From Micromonospora kangleipakensis (GTDB taxonomy: Bacteria; Actinomycetota; Actinomycetes; Mycobacteriales; Micromonosporaceae), in contig NZ_SHLD01000001.1 of assembly GCF_004217615.1 (NCBI RefSeq), positions 124,001 to 188,000 on the forward strand: a stretch of 64,000 bases of DNA, given 5' to 3'. The notes under the pieces were generated by a model. That model worked only from the letters and a program-made list of their open reading frames with translations, did no database searches and was not told where the DNA came from. A program made the translations under genes and the position numbers. Below are positions 24,071-32,188 of this stretch, piece by piece (positions within the stretch are counted from its first letter, which is position 1; each line of letters starts with the position of its first letter).

Positions 24071-25651
24071 TCAGCGGAACCTCAGGGCGGTCGGCCCCTG
24101 CACCTTCGAGCCGCGACGCTGCTTCGCCGGCATGGCGGCGAGCTTCTCGCGCAGCTCGACGGCGTAGGCGGCGAGCGCCTCCACCAGGTCGGGCACCGAG
24201 GCGTGCTGAGGCTGCACGTCGACCCGCAGGCCGAATTCCGTCGCGGTCTCCGCCGTCTTGGGCCCGATGACGGCAACAACGGTACGCGCGTGCGGCTTCC
24301 CGGCGATACCGACCAGGTTCCGGACGGTGGAGGACGAGGTGAAGAGCACCGCGTCGAACCCGCCCGACTTGATCGCGTCGCGGATCTCGGCGGGCGGCGG
24401 GGCCGCCCGGACGGTCCGGTACGCGGTCACGTCGTCGACCTCCCAGCCGCGCTCGGTGAGCCCGGCGGCGAGGGTCTCGGTGGCGATGTCGGCGCGCGGC
24501 AGCAGCACCCGGCCCACCGGGTCGAGGATCTCGTCGTGCGGCGAGAACTCGGCCAGCAGCCCCTCGGAGGACTGCTCCCCCGACGGGACCAGCTCCGGCT
24601 GGATGCCGAACGCGCGGACCGCGTCGGCGGTCGCCTCGCCGATGCAGGCGATCTTGACGCCGCCGAAGTGGCGGGCGTCCAGGCCGTGCTCGGCGAACTT
24701 CTCCCAGACCGCGCGGACCGCGTTGACCGAGGTGAAGATCACCCAGGCGTACCGGCCGTCGACCAGGCCCTTGACCGCCCGCTCCATCTGAGCCGGGGTA
24801 CGCGGCGGCTCGACCGCGATGGTCGGCACCTCGCACGGGATCGCCCCGTACGCGCGCAGCCGGGCGCTCATCGCGCCGGCCTGCTCCTTGGTCCGGGGGA
24901 CGAGCACCTTCCAGCCGTACAGCGGGCGGTTCTCCCACCAGCTCAGCTTGTCCCGCTGGCCGACGCCCTCGCCGATGGTGAGCACCACCCGGCCGGTGAA
25001 GCCGAGCGCCGCCGCGACGAAGGAGTCCACGGTCGACGTGGTGGTGTACTGCGTCTCGCCGGTGCCGTCGCCGGTCACCCCGACGCCGGTCGTGCCGTCC
25101 ACGCCGGCGGCCAGCAGGCCGTCCCGGATCGCGGCCAGGTCACCCGCGTCCACGGCCAGGGCGAGCGAGCCCCGGCCGACGGCGGCGGCCAGCGCGTCGA
25201 AGTCCAGCGTGGTGACGTCCTCGACGTCGGCGGCGGTCCGCACCCCCGGCAGCGGCACCCCGGCGTAGGTGGCCACGCCCTCGGCCTGGCCGACGCCCGG
25301 GACCACCTCGAAGTGCGCGGCGGTACGGGCGACCGCCTGCACCTCCTTGACCACCGAGTCGTGGCCGAACGGGTCCCCGGCGACCAGGTGCACCGCGTTC
25401 TGCCCGGAACGGGCCGCGGAGATCAGCACCTTCGCCACGTCCCCCGGTACGCCCTCGGCGGGGCTGAACTGGGCGTCGGACTTGGCCTGGGCGCGGACGG
25501 CGTCGAGCAGCGACTCGGGGACTCCCCGGTCGTACACCACCTGGTCGGCGTCGACCAGGGCGTCGTGCGCCCGGCGGGTCAGCAGGCCCGGGTCGCCGGG
25601 GCCGGCCCCGACGAACGCGATGCGGCCTACGGGCTTACGGGTGCGGGTCAT
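24071..25651 (-). CDS. hemD: Fused uroporphyrinogen-III methyltransferase / synthase
   Basis: A 526-residue bifunctional enzyme. Residues about 8-240 are an SAM-dependent uroporphyrinogen methylase (FVGAGPGDPGLLTRRAHDAL, VHLVAGDPFGHDSVVKEVQA) feeding siroheme and corrinoids. Residues about 265-510 are uroporphyrinogen-III synthase (GWKVLVPRTKEQAGAMSARL, YAWVIFTSVNAVRAVWE, DAVLFTSSSTVRNLVGIAGK). It closes hydroxymethylbilane into uroporphyrinogen III. Fusion of the two is typical of actinobacteria. The methylase half lacks some canonical motif residues and may be weak. ATG 25651 overlaps the hemC stop by 4 bp (ATGA). Confidence 0.93.
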   Translation of the reverse strand: MTRTRKPVGRIAFVGAGPGDPGLLTRRAHDALVDADQVVYDRGVPESLLDAVRAQAKSDAQFSPAEGVPGDVAKVLISAARSGQNAVHLVAGDPFGHDSVVKEVQAVARTAAHFEVVPGVGQAEGVATYAGVPLPGVRTAADVEDVTTLDFDALAAAVGRGSLALAVDAGDLAAIRDGLLAAGVDGTTGVGVTGDGTGETQYTTTSTVDSFVAAALGFTGRVVLTIGEGVGQRDKLSWWENRPLYGWKVLVPRTKEQAGAMSARLRAYGAIPCEVPTIAVEPPRTPAQMERAVKGLVDGRYAWVIFTSVNAVRAVWEKFAEHGLDARHFGGVKIACIGEATADAVRAFGIQPELVPSGEQSSEGLLAEFSPHDEILDPVGRVLLPRADIATETLAAGLTERGWEVDDVTAYRTVRAAPPPAEIRDAIKSGGFDAVLFTSSSTVRNLVGIAGKPHARTVVAVIGPKTAETATEFGLRVDVQPQHASVPDLVEALAAYAVELREKLAAMPAKQRRGSKVQGPTALRFR

Positions 25652-26616
25652 TCAGTGCTCCCAAATTGCTGGGTCCCCGGGCCGGCGTGTCCGTCTTGGC
25701 CGAGGATCGAGTCGGCGCCGAGTTCGAGGAGTTCGGCGGCGAGTGCCTTGCCGATCTCCGCCGCGTCGGCGGGCGTTCCGGTGCGGGACAGCCGGAGGTC
25801 ACGGGTACCGTCCGGGCTGATCACCGCCCCGCGCAGGTAGATCTCCTCACCGGCGTCACCCTCGGCGAGTTCGCCGTAGGCGGCGACGGGTGCGGTGCAC
25901 CCGGCCTCCAGGGTGGCCAGCAGTGCCCGCTCCGCGGTGACCGCGGCGCGGGACGGTGCGTGGTCGAGCACCGCGAGCAGCTCGACCAGGTCGGGGTCGT
26001 CGACCCGGCACTCCACGGCCAGCGCGCCCTGGGCGGGCGCGGGCAGCATCAGCATCGGGTCGAGCGTCTCGGTGATCACGTCGGTCCGGCCGAGCCGGGC
26101 CAGCCCGGCCCGGGCCAGGACCACCGCGTCGAGGTCGGCGTCCGGGCCGAGCACCCGACCGAGGCGGGTGTCGACGTTGCCCCGGATCGGGGTGACCTCC
26201 AGCTGCATGCCGAGCGCGTGCAGCTGGGCGATGCGGCGCAGCGCGCCGGTGCCGACCACCGCGCCGGGCGGCAGCTCGGCGAGCGTCCGGCCGCCCTTGG
26301 CGACCAGCGCGTCGCGCGGGTCCTGCCGGGTCGGCACCGCCGCGATGTGCAGCCCGGGGGCCGCCGCCGTCGGCAGGTCCTTGTAGGAGTGGACGGCGAA
26401 GTCGATGGTGCGGGCGGCCAGCGCGTCCCGCAGGGCGGAGACGAAGACGCCGACGCCGAGCCGGTGCACCGGGGCCGAGGAGCGGTCACCGGCGGTCACC
26501 ACCTCGACCAGCTCGACCTCGCGGCCGGTCGCCGTGGTGAGGGCCTCGGCGATCTGGCCGGACTGGGCCATCGCCAGGGCGCTGCCGCGGGTGCCGAGGC
26601 GCAGGGGGGCGGTCAT
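25648..26616 (-). CDS. hemC: Hydroxymethylbilane synthase (porphobilinogen deaminase)
   Basis: A 322-residue cytoplasmic enzyme that polymerises four porphobilinogens. The N-terminus LRLGTRGSALAMAQSGQIAE, FAVHSYKDLPTA, PIRGNVDTRLGRV, and the dipyrromethane-cofactor Cys in LLATLEAGCTAPVAAYGEL are all present, so it should be active. Length is standard. Start 26616 overlaps the end of hemA by 4 bp and its own end overlaps hemD by 4 bp, indicating translational coupling through the operon. Confidence 0.97.
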   Translation of the reverse strand: MTAPLRLGTRGSALAMAQSGQIAEALTTATGREVELVEVVTAGDRSSAPVHRLGVGVFVSALRDALAARTIDFAVHSYKDLPTAAAPGLHIAAVPTRQDPRDALVAKGGRTLAELPPGAVVGTGALRRIAQLHALGMQLEVTPIRGNVDTRLGRVLGPDADLDAVVLARAGLARLGRTDVITETLDPMLMLPAPAQGALAVECRVDDPDLVELLAVLDHAPSRAAVTAERALLATLEAGCTAPVAAYGELAEGDAGEEIYLRGAVISPDGTRDLRLSRTGTPADAAEIGKALAAELLELGADSILGQDGHAGPGTQQFGSTE

Positions 26617-28007
26617 CGCGCACCTCCGGTGGACGGGACGTGGGGTTCGGTCACCGGCACGTCCGCGACCTCGAACGACGGCCGTCCGACCGCGTCGGTC
26701 TCGACCACGTCGGGGACGGTGTCGACCGGGGAGGTCTGCGGCACCTCCAGGTCGAACAGCTCGCGCAGCAGAGCCGCGTACTGGTCGCCGCCCGGCTCGG
26801 CGGCGAGCTGGCGGACCCGCACGGTGGGCTGGTGCAGCAGCCGCTGCACCACCCGGTGCACCGTCCGGGCCACCTCGGCGCGCTGGTCGTCGGTGAAGTC
26901 GGGGCGGCGCTGGACGAGCCGGCGCAGCTCGGCGGTGACCACGTCGTCGGCGCGGCCGCGCAGCGCGGCCACGGTGGGCGCCACGTCGGCACCGCGCAGC
27001 CAGGACAGGAACGCCTCGACCTCGCCGGTGACGATCCGGGTCACCTCGGCGGCGTCGGCGGCGGCCGGCCCGTCGGCGAGGATCGCGGCCATCCGGTCGA
27101 TGTCGATCACCTCGACGCCGGCCAGCTCGGCGACGCCCTCCTCGACGTCGCGCGGCACGGCCAGGTCGAGCAGGACCAGCGGGCCCCGGTCGGCGTCCCG
27201 CCGGGCCAGCGCCCGGGTCACCACGTCGCGGGTGAGGACCGGTTCGGTGGCCGCGGTGGCGGCCACCACGATGTCCACTGTGCAGAGCGCGTCGACCAGC
27301 TCGGCCATCGGCACGGCGCTGGCGCCGTACGACTCGGCCAGCCGGACGGCCCGCTCGGCGCCGCGGTTGGTCACGGTGAGCGGCCCGGCGCCCAGCCGGG
27401 AGAGCGTCGCCACGCCCAGCGAGCCCATCGCGCCGGCCCCGACCACCATGGCGGGCCGGCCGGTGAGGTCGCCGTCGAGGAGGCCGGCGGCCAGGTCCAG
27501 GGCGGCGGTGACCACGCTCTGACCGGCCCGGTCGATGTTGGTCTCGGCGTGCGCGCGCTTGCCCACCCGCAGCGCCTGCTGCATCAGCTCGTGCAGCAGC
27601 CGGCCGGCGGAGTCGGCGCCGCTGGCCCAGTGGTACGCGTCCCGGAGCTGGCCGAGGATCTGCGCCTCGCCGACCACCATCGAGTCCAGCCCGGCGGCGA
27701 CCCGGAAGACGTGGTCGACGGCGGCGGCGTCGTAGTGCACGTAGAGGTGGTTGGCGAGCGCCGCCGGCGGGGCGCCGGCCTGCTCGGCCAGGACGGCGCA
27801 GATGTCGCCGAGCCCGCCGTGGAAGCCGGTGACGGCCGCGTAGACCTCCACCCGGTTGCAGGTGGAGACGAGCACGGCCTCGGCGACGTACGGCTGGGCG
27901 ACCAGGCGGTCCAGGGTGCGGGTGAGATCGGCGGGGGCGACCGCCAGCTGCTCCAGCGTGGCGACCGGAGCGGTGCGGTAGGACGCGCCGACGACGAGCA
28001 GTTTCAC
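26613..28007 (-). CDS. hemA: Glutamyl-tRNA reductase
   Basis: A 464-residue NADPH-dependent enzyme that makes glutamate-1-semialdehyde from Glu-tRNA, the committed step of the C5 heme pathway. The catalytic Cys is in LVSTCNRVEVYA near residue 50. The substrate region has GLDSMVVGEAQILGQLRDAY, the NADPH fold MVVGAGAMGSLGVATLSRLG, and the dimerisation helices lie at the end. GTG 28007 is preferred because it overlaps the rex stop as GTGA and gives the family N-terminus KLLVVGASYRTAPV; the longer frame to 28193 is antisense noise. Control by Rex is expected through cotranscription. Confidence 0.96.
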   Translation of the reverse strand: MKLLVVGASYRTAPVATLEQLAVAPADLTRTLDRLVAQPYVAEAVLVSTCNRVEVYAAVTGFHGGLGDICAVLAEQAGAPPAALANHLYVHYDAAAVDHVFRVAAGLDSMVVGEAQILGQLRDAYHWASGADSAGRLLHELMQQALRVGKRAHAETNIDRAGQSVVTAALDLAAGLLDGDLTGRPAMVVGAGAMGSLGVATLSRLGAGPLTVTNRGAERAVRLAESYGASAVPMAELVDALCTVDIVVAATAATEPVLTRDVVTRALARRDADRGPLVLLDLAVPRDVEEGVAELAGVEVIDIDRMAAILADGPAAADAAEVTRIVTGEVEAFLSWLRGADVAPTVAALRGRADDVVTAELRRLVQRRPDFTDDQRAEVARTVHRVVQRLLHQPTVRVRQLAAEPGGDQYAALLRELFDLEVPQTSPVDTVPDVVETDAVGRPSFEVADVPVTEPHVPSTGGAR

Positions 28008-28774
28008 GTGCCGATCGCCTCCTGGGTGTCGGTGGCCGCGAGCCCGCCGGGCAGGGCGGTGAGGGCGGACCCGGCGGTGCCGGGGAGCGCGGTCAGCGAC
28101 GCCTTGCGGTGCTCGTGGAAGGACAGGATCTGCAGCTCGATCGCGAGGTCGACCTTGCGCACGTCGACCCCCTCCGGAACCGAGAGTACGCACGGCGCGA
28201 AGTTGAGGATGCTCGTCACGCCGACGGCGACGAGCTGGTCGGCGACGGCCTGGGCGGCCGGCGCCGGGGTGGCGATCACGCCGATCGAGATCGACTCCTC
28301 GACGGCGACCCGGGGCAGCTCGTCGACGTGCCGGACGACCAGCCCGTTTATCTGCTCGCCGACCCGGGACGGGTCCGCGTCGAAGAGCGCGGCGATCCGG
28401 AAGCCGCGGCTCGCGAAGCCGTCGTACCCGGCCAGGGCGTGACCGAGATTACCCACGCCGACCAGGGCGACCGAGCGGCACTGGGTGAGCCCGAGCACGG
28501 ACTCGATCTGCTCGATCAGCAGGGTCACGTCGTAGCCGACGCCCCGGGTCCCGTACGAGCCGAGGTGGGAGAGGTCCTTGCGGAGCTTCGCCGAGTTGAC
28601 GCCGGCGGCGTTCGCCAGGCCCTCGCTGGAGACCGTCTCGTGGCCGGCGTCGGCGAGGTTGTGCAGCGCGCGGAGGTATTCCGGGAGGCGCGCGACGGTC
28701 GCCTCGGGCAGGTCCGGGAGCGCCGGTACGGCACCGGCTCGGCCGGGCGCGCCAGGGTGACGGTGCTGACTCAT
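28004..28774 (-). CDS. rex: Redox-sensing transcriptional repressor Rex
   Basis: A 256-residue regulator that senses the NADH/NAD ratio. The N-terminal winged helix reads ARLPEYLRALHNLADAGHET then GLANAAGVNSAKLRKDLSHL and GSYGTRGVGYDV. The Rossmann domain has ALVGVGNLGHALAGYDGF and IGVIATPAPAAQAVADQLV. In Streptomyces coelicolor Rex controls the cyd genes and its own rex-hemACD operon; the gene order here is the same. ATG 28774 gives the conserved start. A Rex-type operator lies 120-137 bp upstream. The C-terminal 25 residues (Ala/Gly/Thr-rich) extend past the core. Confidence 0.95.
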   Translation of the reverse strand: MSQHRHPGAPGRAGAVPALPDLPEATVARLPEYLRALHNLADAGHETVSSEGLANAAGVNSAKLRKDLSHLGSYGTRGVGYDVTLLIEQIESVLGLTQCRSVALVGVGNLGHALAGYDGFASRGFRIAALFDADPSRVGEQINGLVVRHVDELPRVAVEESISIGVIATPAPAAQAVADQLVAVGVTSILNFAPCVLSVPEGVDVRKVDLAIELQILSFHEHRKASLTALPGTAGSALTALPGGLAATDTQEAIGT

Positions 28775-28893
28775 GAGACTCCGTGCGGTGCGATCCTCGA
28801 CCAGCGTCGGCGGCCGGTCGTTTCGGGACTCCCGCTGGCGACCGATGTTGCCGGCTGTGCTAGCAGGGCGCGTCGGAACTAGAGAGTAGGCGC

Positions 28894-28911
28894 TTGTGAA
28901 GACGTGCACAA
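28894..28911. promoter_or_regulatory. Rex operator (ROP-like)
   Basis: TTGTGAAGACGTGCACAA is an 18-bp dyad with five-base arms TTGTG/CACAA and matches the Rex consensus TTGTGAA-N4-TTCACAA at all but two fixed positions. It lies in the 413-bp gap 28775-29187 between rex and the divergent kinase gene, so it probably mediates autoregulation. AGATCGATCT, a second perfect palindrome, lies about 60 bp further at about 28966. No other gene was seen in the gap. Confidence 0.8.
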
Positions 28912-29187
28912 ATCGCGATCTTGCTGGCCCGCGACGCGCCTCCACCTGCCCCTCCATTCCACAAGATCGATCTGACGCGCTCCATCGGCGCCGCCCGGCG
29001 ATTATTGCTCAATCCCGACTTCTCTGACCAATCGCGCGCGCTCGGTCGCGCTGTGTCACCGCGAATCTGGGTCGAGTGTCACCCCGCCGCCGGTCCGGCC
29101 GACCCGCTCCCGGTAGGGAGAACCCCACCTCGGAGAGGCCGGCGCACGGGATGGGGCCGGCCGGCCCACCGCCCCTAGCCTCATGGC

Positions 29188-30489
29188 ATGACCGCCATTC
29201 CCCTGGCCACCACGCCGGCCCCGGCACCCGCCCGCGGCGTCCCCCGTCAGCTCCTGCGCGACTCCGGCTACGTGCTGCTCGGCCTCCCCCTGGCCATCGC
29301 CGGCTTCGTGATCGTGGTGGCGGGGATCTCACTCAGCGCCGGCCTGCTGGTGACCACCGTCGGCCTGCCGGTCCTCGCCGGCACCCTCTACGTGGCCCGC
29401 GGCCTGGCCGACATCGAGCGGCTGCGGCTCCCCGCCGTGCTGCGCCAACCCCGGGTACGCCCCGAGTACCTGGTCCCCGAGCCGGGCGCGAAGCTCTGGC
29501 GGCGGGTCTTCGTCCCGATGCGCGACGCGCAGTCCTGGCTCGACCTGGCGCACGGCCTGCTCAAGCTGCTGGTGGCGCTGCCGACCTTCGTGCTGCTCCT
29601 CGTCTGGTGGGCGGTCGCCGTCGCCGGCACGCTCTACGGCGGGTACGACTGGGCCATCCCGCGCGGCCCGGACGACCAGGACCTCAGCCAGCTCCTCGGG
29701 ATGGGCGACGGGGCCGGCGCGCGGATCGCCCTGAACACCGCGCTCGGCGTGTTCTGCCTCCTCACCCTGCCGCTGCTGGCCCGGGCCTGCGCCCTGCTCC
29801 AGGCCGGCCTCGCCCGCTCCCTGCTGACCGGGGTGGCCGAGATGCGCAACCGGATCACCACGCTGGAGGAGCAGAAGCGGGCCGCCGCCTCGGCCGAGGC
29901 GTCCGCCCTGCGCCGGCTGGAACGGGACATCCACGACGGCCCGCAGCAGCGCCTGGTCCGGCTCGCCATGGACCTGAGCCGGGCCCGCCAGCAGCTCGCC
30001 GCCGATCCGGAGGCCGCCCGCCGGACGCTGGACGAGGCGGTCACCCAGACCCGGGAGACCCTCGGCGAGCTGCGCGCGCTGTCCCGGGGCATCGCCCCGC
30101 CGATCCTGGTGGACCGCGGCCTGCCCAGCGCCCTGGCCGCCCTCGCCGCCCGCGCCCTGGTCCCGGTCGAGCTGGTGATCGACCCCGAGCTGGGCACGCC
30201 CACCGGACGGCTCGACCCGGCGGTGGAGAACACCGCGTACTTCGTGGTGGCGGAGGCGCTGACCAACGTCGCCAAGCACAGCCAGGCCACCTCGTGCCAG
30301 GTCGAGGTCGCCCGCCGGGTCGGCCGGCTGGAGATCGCCGTACGGGACGACGGGACGGGTGGGGCCCACCTGGCCAAGGGGCACGGGCTGGCCGGCATCG
30401 CCGACCGGGTCCGGGCCACCGGCGGCACGCTCGACGTGGTCAGCCCGGCCGGCGGGCCGACCGAGGTCCGGGCCGAGCTGCCCCGGTGA
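29188..30489 (+). CDS. NarL-type sensor histidine kinase
   Basis: A 433-residue membrane kinase. Two hydrophobic hairpins in the first 220 residues (YVLLGLPLAIAGFVIVVAGI, LLVTTVGLPVLAGTLYVARG, LLVALPTFVLLLVWWAVAVA, ALGVFCLLTLPLLARACALL) form a Sensor-type domain with little outside the membrane. The HisKA_3 phosphoacceptor is ALRRLERDIHDGPQQRLVRL, and the ATPase has AEALTNVAKHSQATS and GHGLAGIADRVRATGGTL. TAGCCT lies 6 nt before ATG 29188, so the mRNA is probably leaderless. It is paired with the next gene, a LuxR response regulator; the signal is unknown but membrane-associated. Confidence 0.92.
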   Translation: MTAIPLATTPAPAPARGVPRQLLRDSGYVLLGLPLAIAGFVIVVAGISLSAGLLVTTVGLPVLAGTLYVARGLADIERLRLPAVLRQPRVRPEYLVPEPGAKLWRRVFVPMRDAQSWLDLAHGLLKLLVALPTFVLLLVWWAVAVAGTLYGGYDWAIPRGPDDQDLSQLLGMGDGAGARIALNTALGVFCLLTLPLLARACALLQAGLARSLLTGVAEMRNRITTLEEQKRAAASAEASALRRLERDIHDGPQQRLVRLAMDLSRARQQLAADPEAARRTLDEAVTQTRETLGELRALSRGIAPPILVDRGLPSALAALAARALVPVELVIDPELGTPTGRLDPAVENTAYFVVAEALTNVAKHSQATSCQVEVARRVGRLEIAVRDDGTGGAHLAKGHGLAGIADRVRATGGTLDVVSPAGGPTEVRAELPR

Positions 30490-30564
30490 ACCGGCCGACC
30501 CCGCCGGCCCGGCCGGGAGCCGCGCCGGCATCCCGGTGGCCGCGGCGTGGTAGACACCGGAACC

Positions 30565-31224
30565 ATGCGGGTGGTGATCGCGGACGACGCCGTACTGCTC
30601 CGGGAGGGGCTGGTCCGGCTGCTGACCGAGTCGGGACACGAGGTGGTGGCCGCCGTCGGTGACGGCGCCGCGCTGGTCGAGGCGGTGGTGACGCACCGGC
30701 CGGACGTCTCGGTGGTGGACGTCCGGATGCCGCCCTCGCACACCGACGAGGGGCTGCGGGCGGCGGTGGAGGCGCGCCGGCTGGTGCCGCGTACGCCGGT
30801 GCTGGTGCTCTCCCAGTACGTCGAGGTGTCGTACGCCGACGACCTGCTGGCGACGACCGGCGGGGCCGGCGGCGGCGGGATCGGCTACCTGCTCAAGGAC
30901 CGGGTGGCCGCGATCGACGAGTTCCTGGACGCGCTGGCCCGGGTGGCCGCCGGTGGCACGGTGCTCGACCCGGAGGTGGTCGGCCAGCTGCTGGTCCGGC
31001 GCCGCCGCGACGACCCGCTACGGGAGCTGACCCCGCGCGAACGCGAGGTGCTGGCGCTGATGGCCGAGGGCCGCTCCAACACCGCCATCGCCCGCGCCCT
31101 GGTGGTCAGCGACGGCGCGGTCGAGAAGCACGTCCGCAACATCTTCACCAAGCTCAACCTCCCCCCGGACGCCACCCACCACCACCGCCGCGTCCTGGCC
31201 GTCCTCACCCACCTCCGCGCCTGA
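30565..31224 (+). CDS. NarL/LuxR-family response regulator
   Basis: A 219-residue regulator. The receiver has acidic DD at positions 7-8, the phosphoacceptor Asp in SVVDVRMPP near residue 54 and the conserved Lys in IGYLLKDRV. The LuxR-type HTH is ELTPREREVLALMAEGRSNT then AIARALVVSDGAVEKHVRNI. It is the partner of the upstream kinase (75 bp gap). ATG 30565 is chosen as the receiver begins immediately (MRVVIADDAVLL); a GTG at 30547 is possible. The targets are not visible; the neighbouring kinase operon itself may be one. Confidence 0.92.
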   Translation: MRVVIADDAVLLREGLVRLLTESGHEVVAAVGDGAALVEAVVTHRPDVSVVDVRMPPSHTDEGLRAAVEARRLVPRTPVLVLSQYVEVSYADDLLATTGGAGGGGIGYLLKDRVAAIDEFLDALARVAAGGTVLDPEVVGQLLVRRRRDDPLRELTPREREVLALMAEGRSNTAIARALVVSDGAVEKHVRNIFTKLNLPPDATHHHRRVLAVLTHLRA

Positions 31225-31251
31225 CAGCCCATCGACGAGGTCCGGGGTGGG

Positions 31252-31902
31252 TCAGGGGAGGGTGCGCGCGAGGGTCACGGCTTCGGTGAGGGTGTCGGCG
31301 GTGGGGTGGCCGGAGGCGCGGAGGCGGGCGGGGTCGGAGATGCCGCCGGTGTAGAGGACGCAGCGGGCGCCGACGGAGGTCGCCGCGTCGGCGTCGTCGA
31401 GCGAGTCGCCGATCAGCGCCACCTCACCGCCGGCCAGGCCCAGCTCCGCCAGGTGCTTCTCCAGCCACTCCGCCTTGGAGCCACCGCCGACCGCCGACCG
31501 CAGCCCGTCCACCCGGGCGAAGTGCGGGGTCAGGCCGTAGGTGTGCACGGTCGGCACCAGCTCGTCGTGGAACCACATGGAGAGCAGCGACTGGCTGCCC
31601 GGCCAGGCCGCGATCGCGGCGGTCGCGTCGGCGGCCAGCGCGCAGCTGGTCAGCCCCGCCCGGTACGCGTCGTGGAAGATCCGGTCGAGCCGGCCGTACG
31701 CCTCGTCGTCCATCGCCCGGCCCAGCATCTCGGCGTAGTAGTCGGCGACCGGCCGACGGAACCGCACCCGGTGCTCGTCGGCGGTGACCGCCGGCCCGCC
31801 CGCGCTGGCGAAGGCGACGTTCGTGGCCTGGACCACCAGGTCGAGGTCGTCGAGGAGGGTGCCGTTCCAGTCCCACACCAGGTGGTGCCGAGCAGGGGTC
31901 AT
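31252..31902 (-). CDS. HAD hydrolase, phosphoglycolate phosphatase-like
   Basis: A 216-residue HAD phosphatase. Motif I is HLVWDWNGTLLDDLD, in which the second catalytic position is Asn instead of Asp (D-W-N). This occurs in a recognised subset of HAD proteins but may change specificity. Motif II Ser lies in SQSLLSMWFH, the Lys in GGGSKAEWLEKHL, and motif IV is VALIGDSLDDADAATSVGA. TATGGT lies 6 nt before ATG 31902 (leaderless pattern). The substrate is a small phosphate ester, undefined. It ends 27 bp from the response regulator, convergently. Confidence 0.85.
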   Translation of the reverse strand: MTPARHHLVWDWNGTLLDDLDLVVQATNVAFASAGGPAVTADEHRVRFRRPVADYYAEMLGRAMDDEAYGRLDRIFHDAYRAGLTSCALAADATAAIAAWPGSQSLLSMWFHDELVPTVHTYGLTPHFARVDGLRSAVGGGSKAEWLEKHLAELGLAGGEVALIGDSLDDADAATSVGARCVLYTGGISDPARLRASGHPTADTLTEAVTLARTLP

Positions 31903-31933
31903 CGCAGCACCATAATCGAGCCCCCCGACAGGA

Positions 31934-32188
31934 TCAGAGCTGCGGGGTGGTCAGATCCCGCAGCAGCCGCTCCTCCTCGACCCGCCAGTAGCCGTGCTCC
32001 TTGCCGTCGAGCAGCACCACCGGCAGCCGGTCGCCGTACTCGCGTTCCAGCTCCACGTCACCGGTCACGTCCTTCTCGATCCAGCGGTCGCCGGTGACCG
32101 CCACCACCCGGTCGAGCGCCGCCTTCGCGTCCTCGCAGAGGTGGCAGTCGGGCCGGGTGATCAGGGCGAGCCGGGCGTCACTGGACAT
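31934..32188 (-). CDS. Glutaredoxin-like thiol protein
   Basis: An 84-residue thioredoxin-fold protein with a redox-active CxxC in ALITRPDCHLCEDAKAALDR and the cis-Pro region DRLPVVLLDGKEHG. It matches the small glutaredoxin-like (DUF836) group; the M. tuberculosis equivalent by position is probably Rv0508. It probably handles intracellular disulfides, coupled to mycothiol in this lineage. ATG 32188 overlaps the end of the acyl-CoA synthetase gene by 11 bp, so the two are cotranscribed and translationally linked. Confidence 0.88.
   Translation of the reverse strand: MSSDARLALITRPDCHLCEDAKAALDRVVAVTGDRWIEKDVTGDVELEREYGDRLPVVLLDGKEHGYWRVEEERLLRDLTTPQL

Noticed and set aside
28921..29178. 85-codon plus-strand frame in the rex-kinase gap
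   Set aside because: No ribosome binding site, Pro/Arg-rich, and it covers the presumed rex promoter region.
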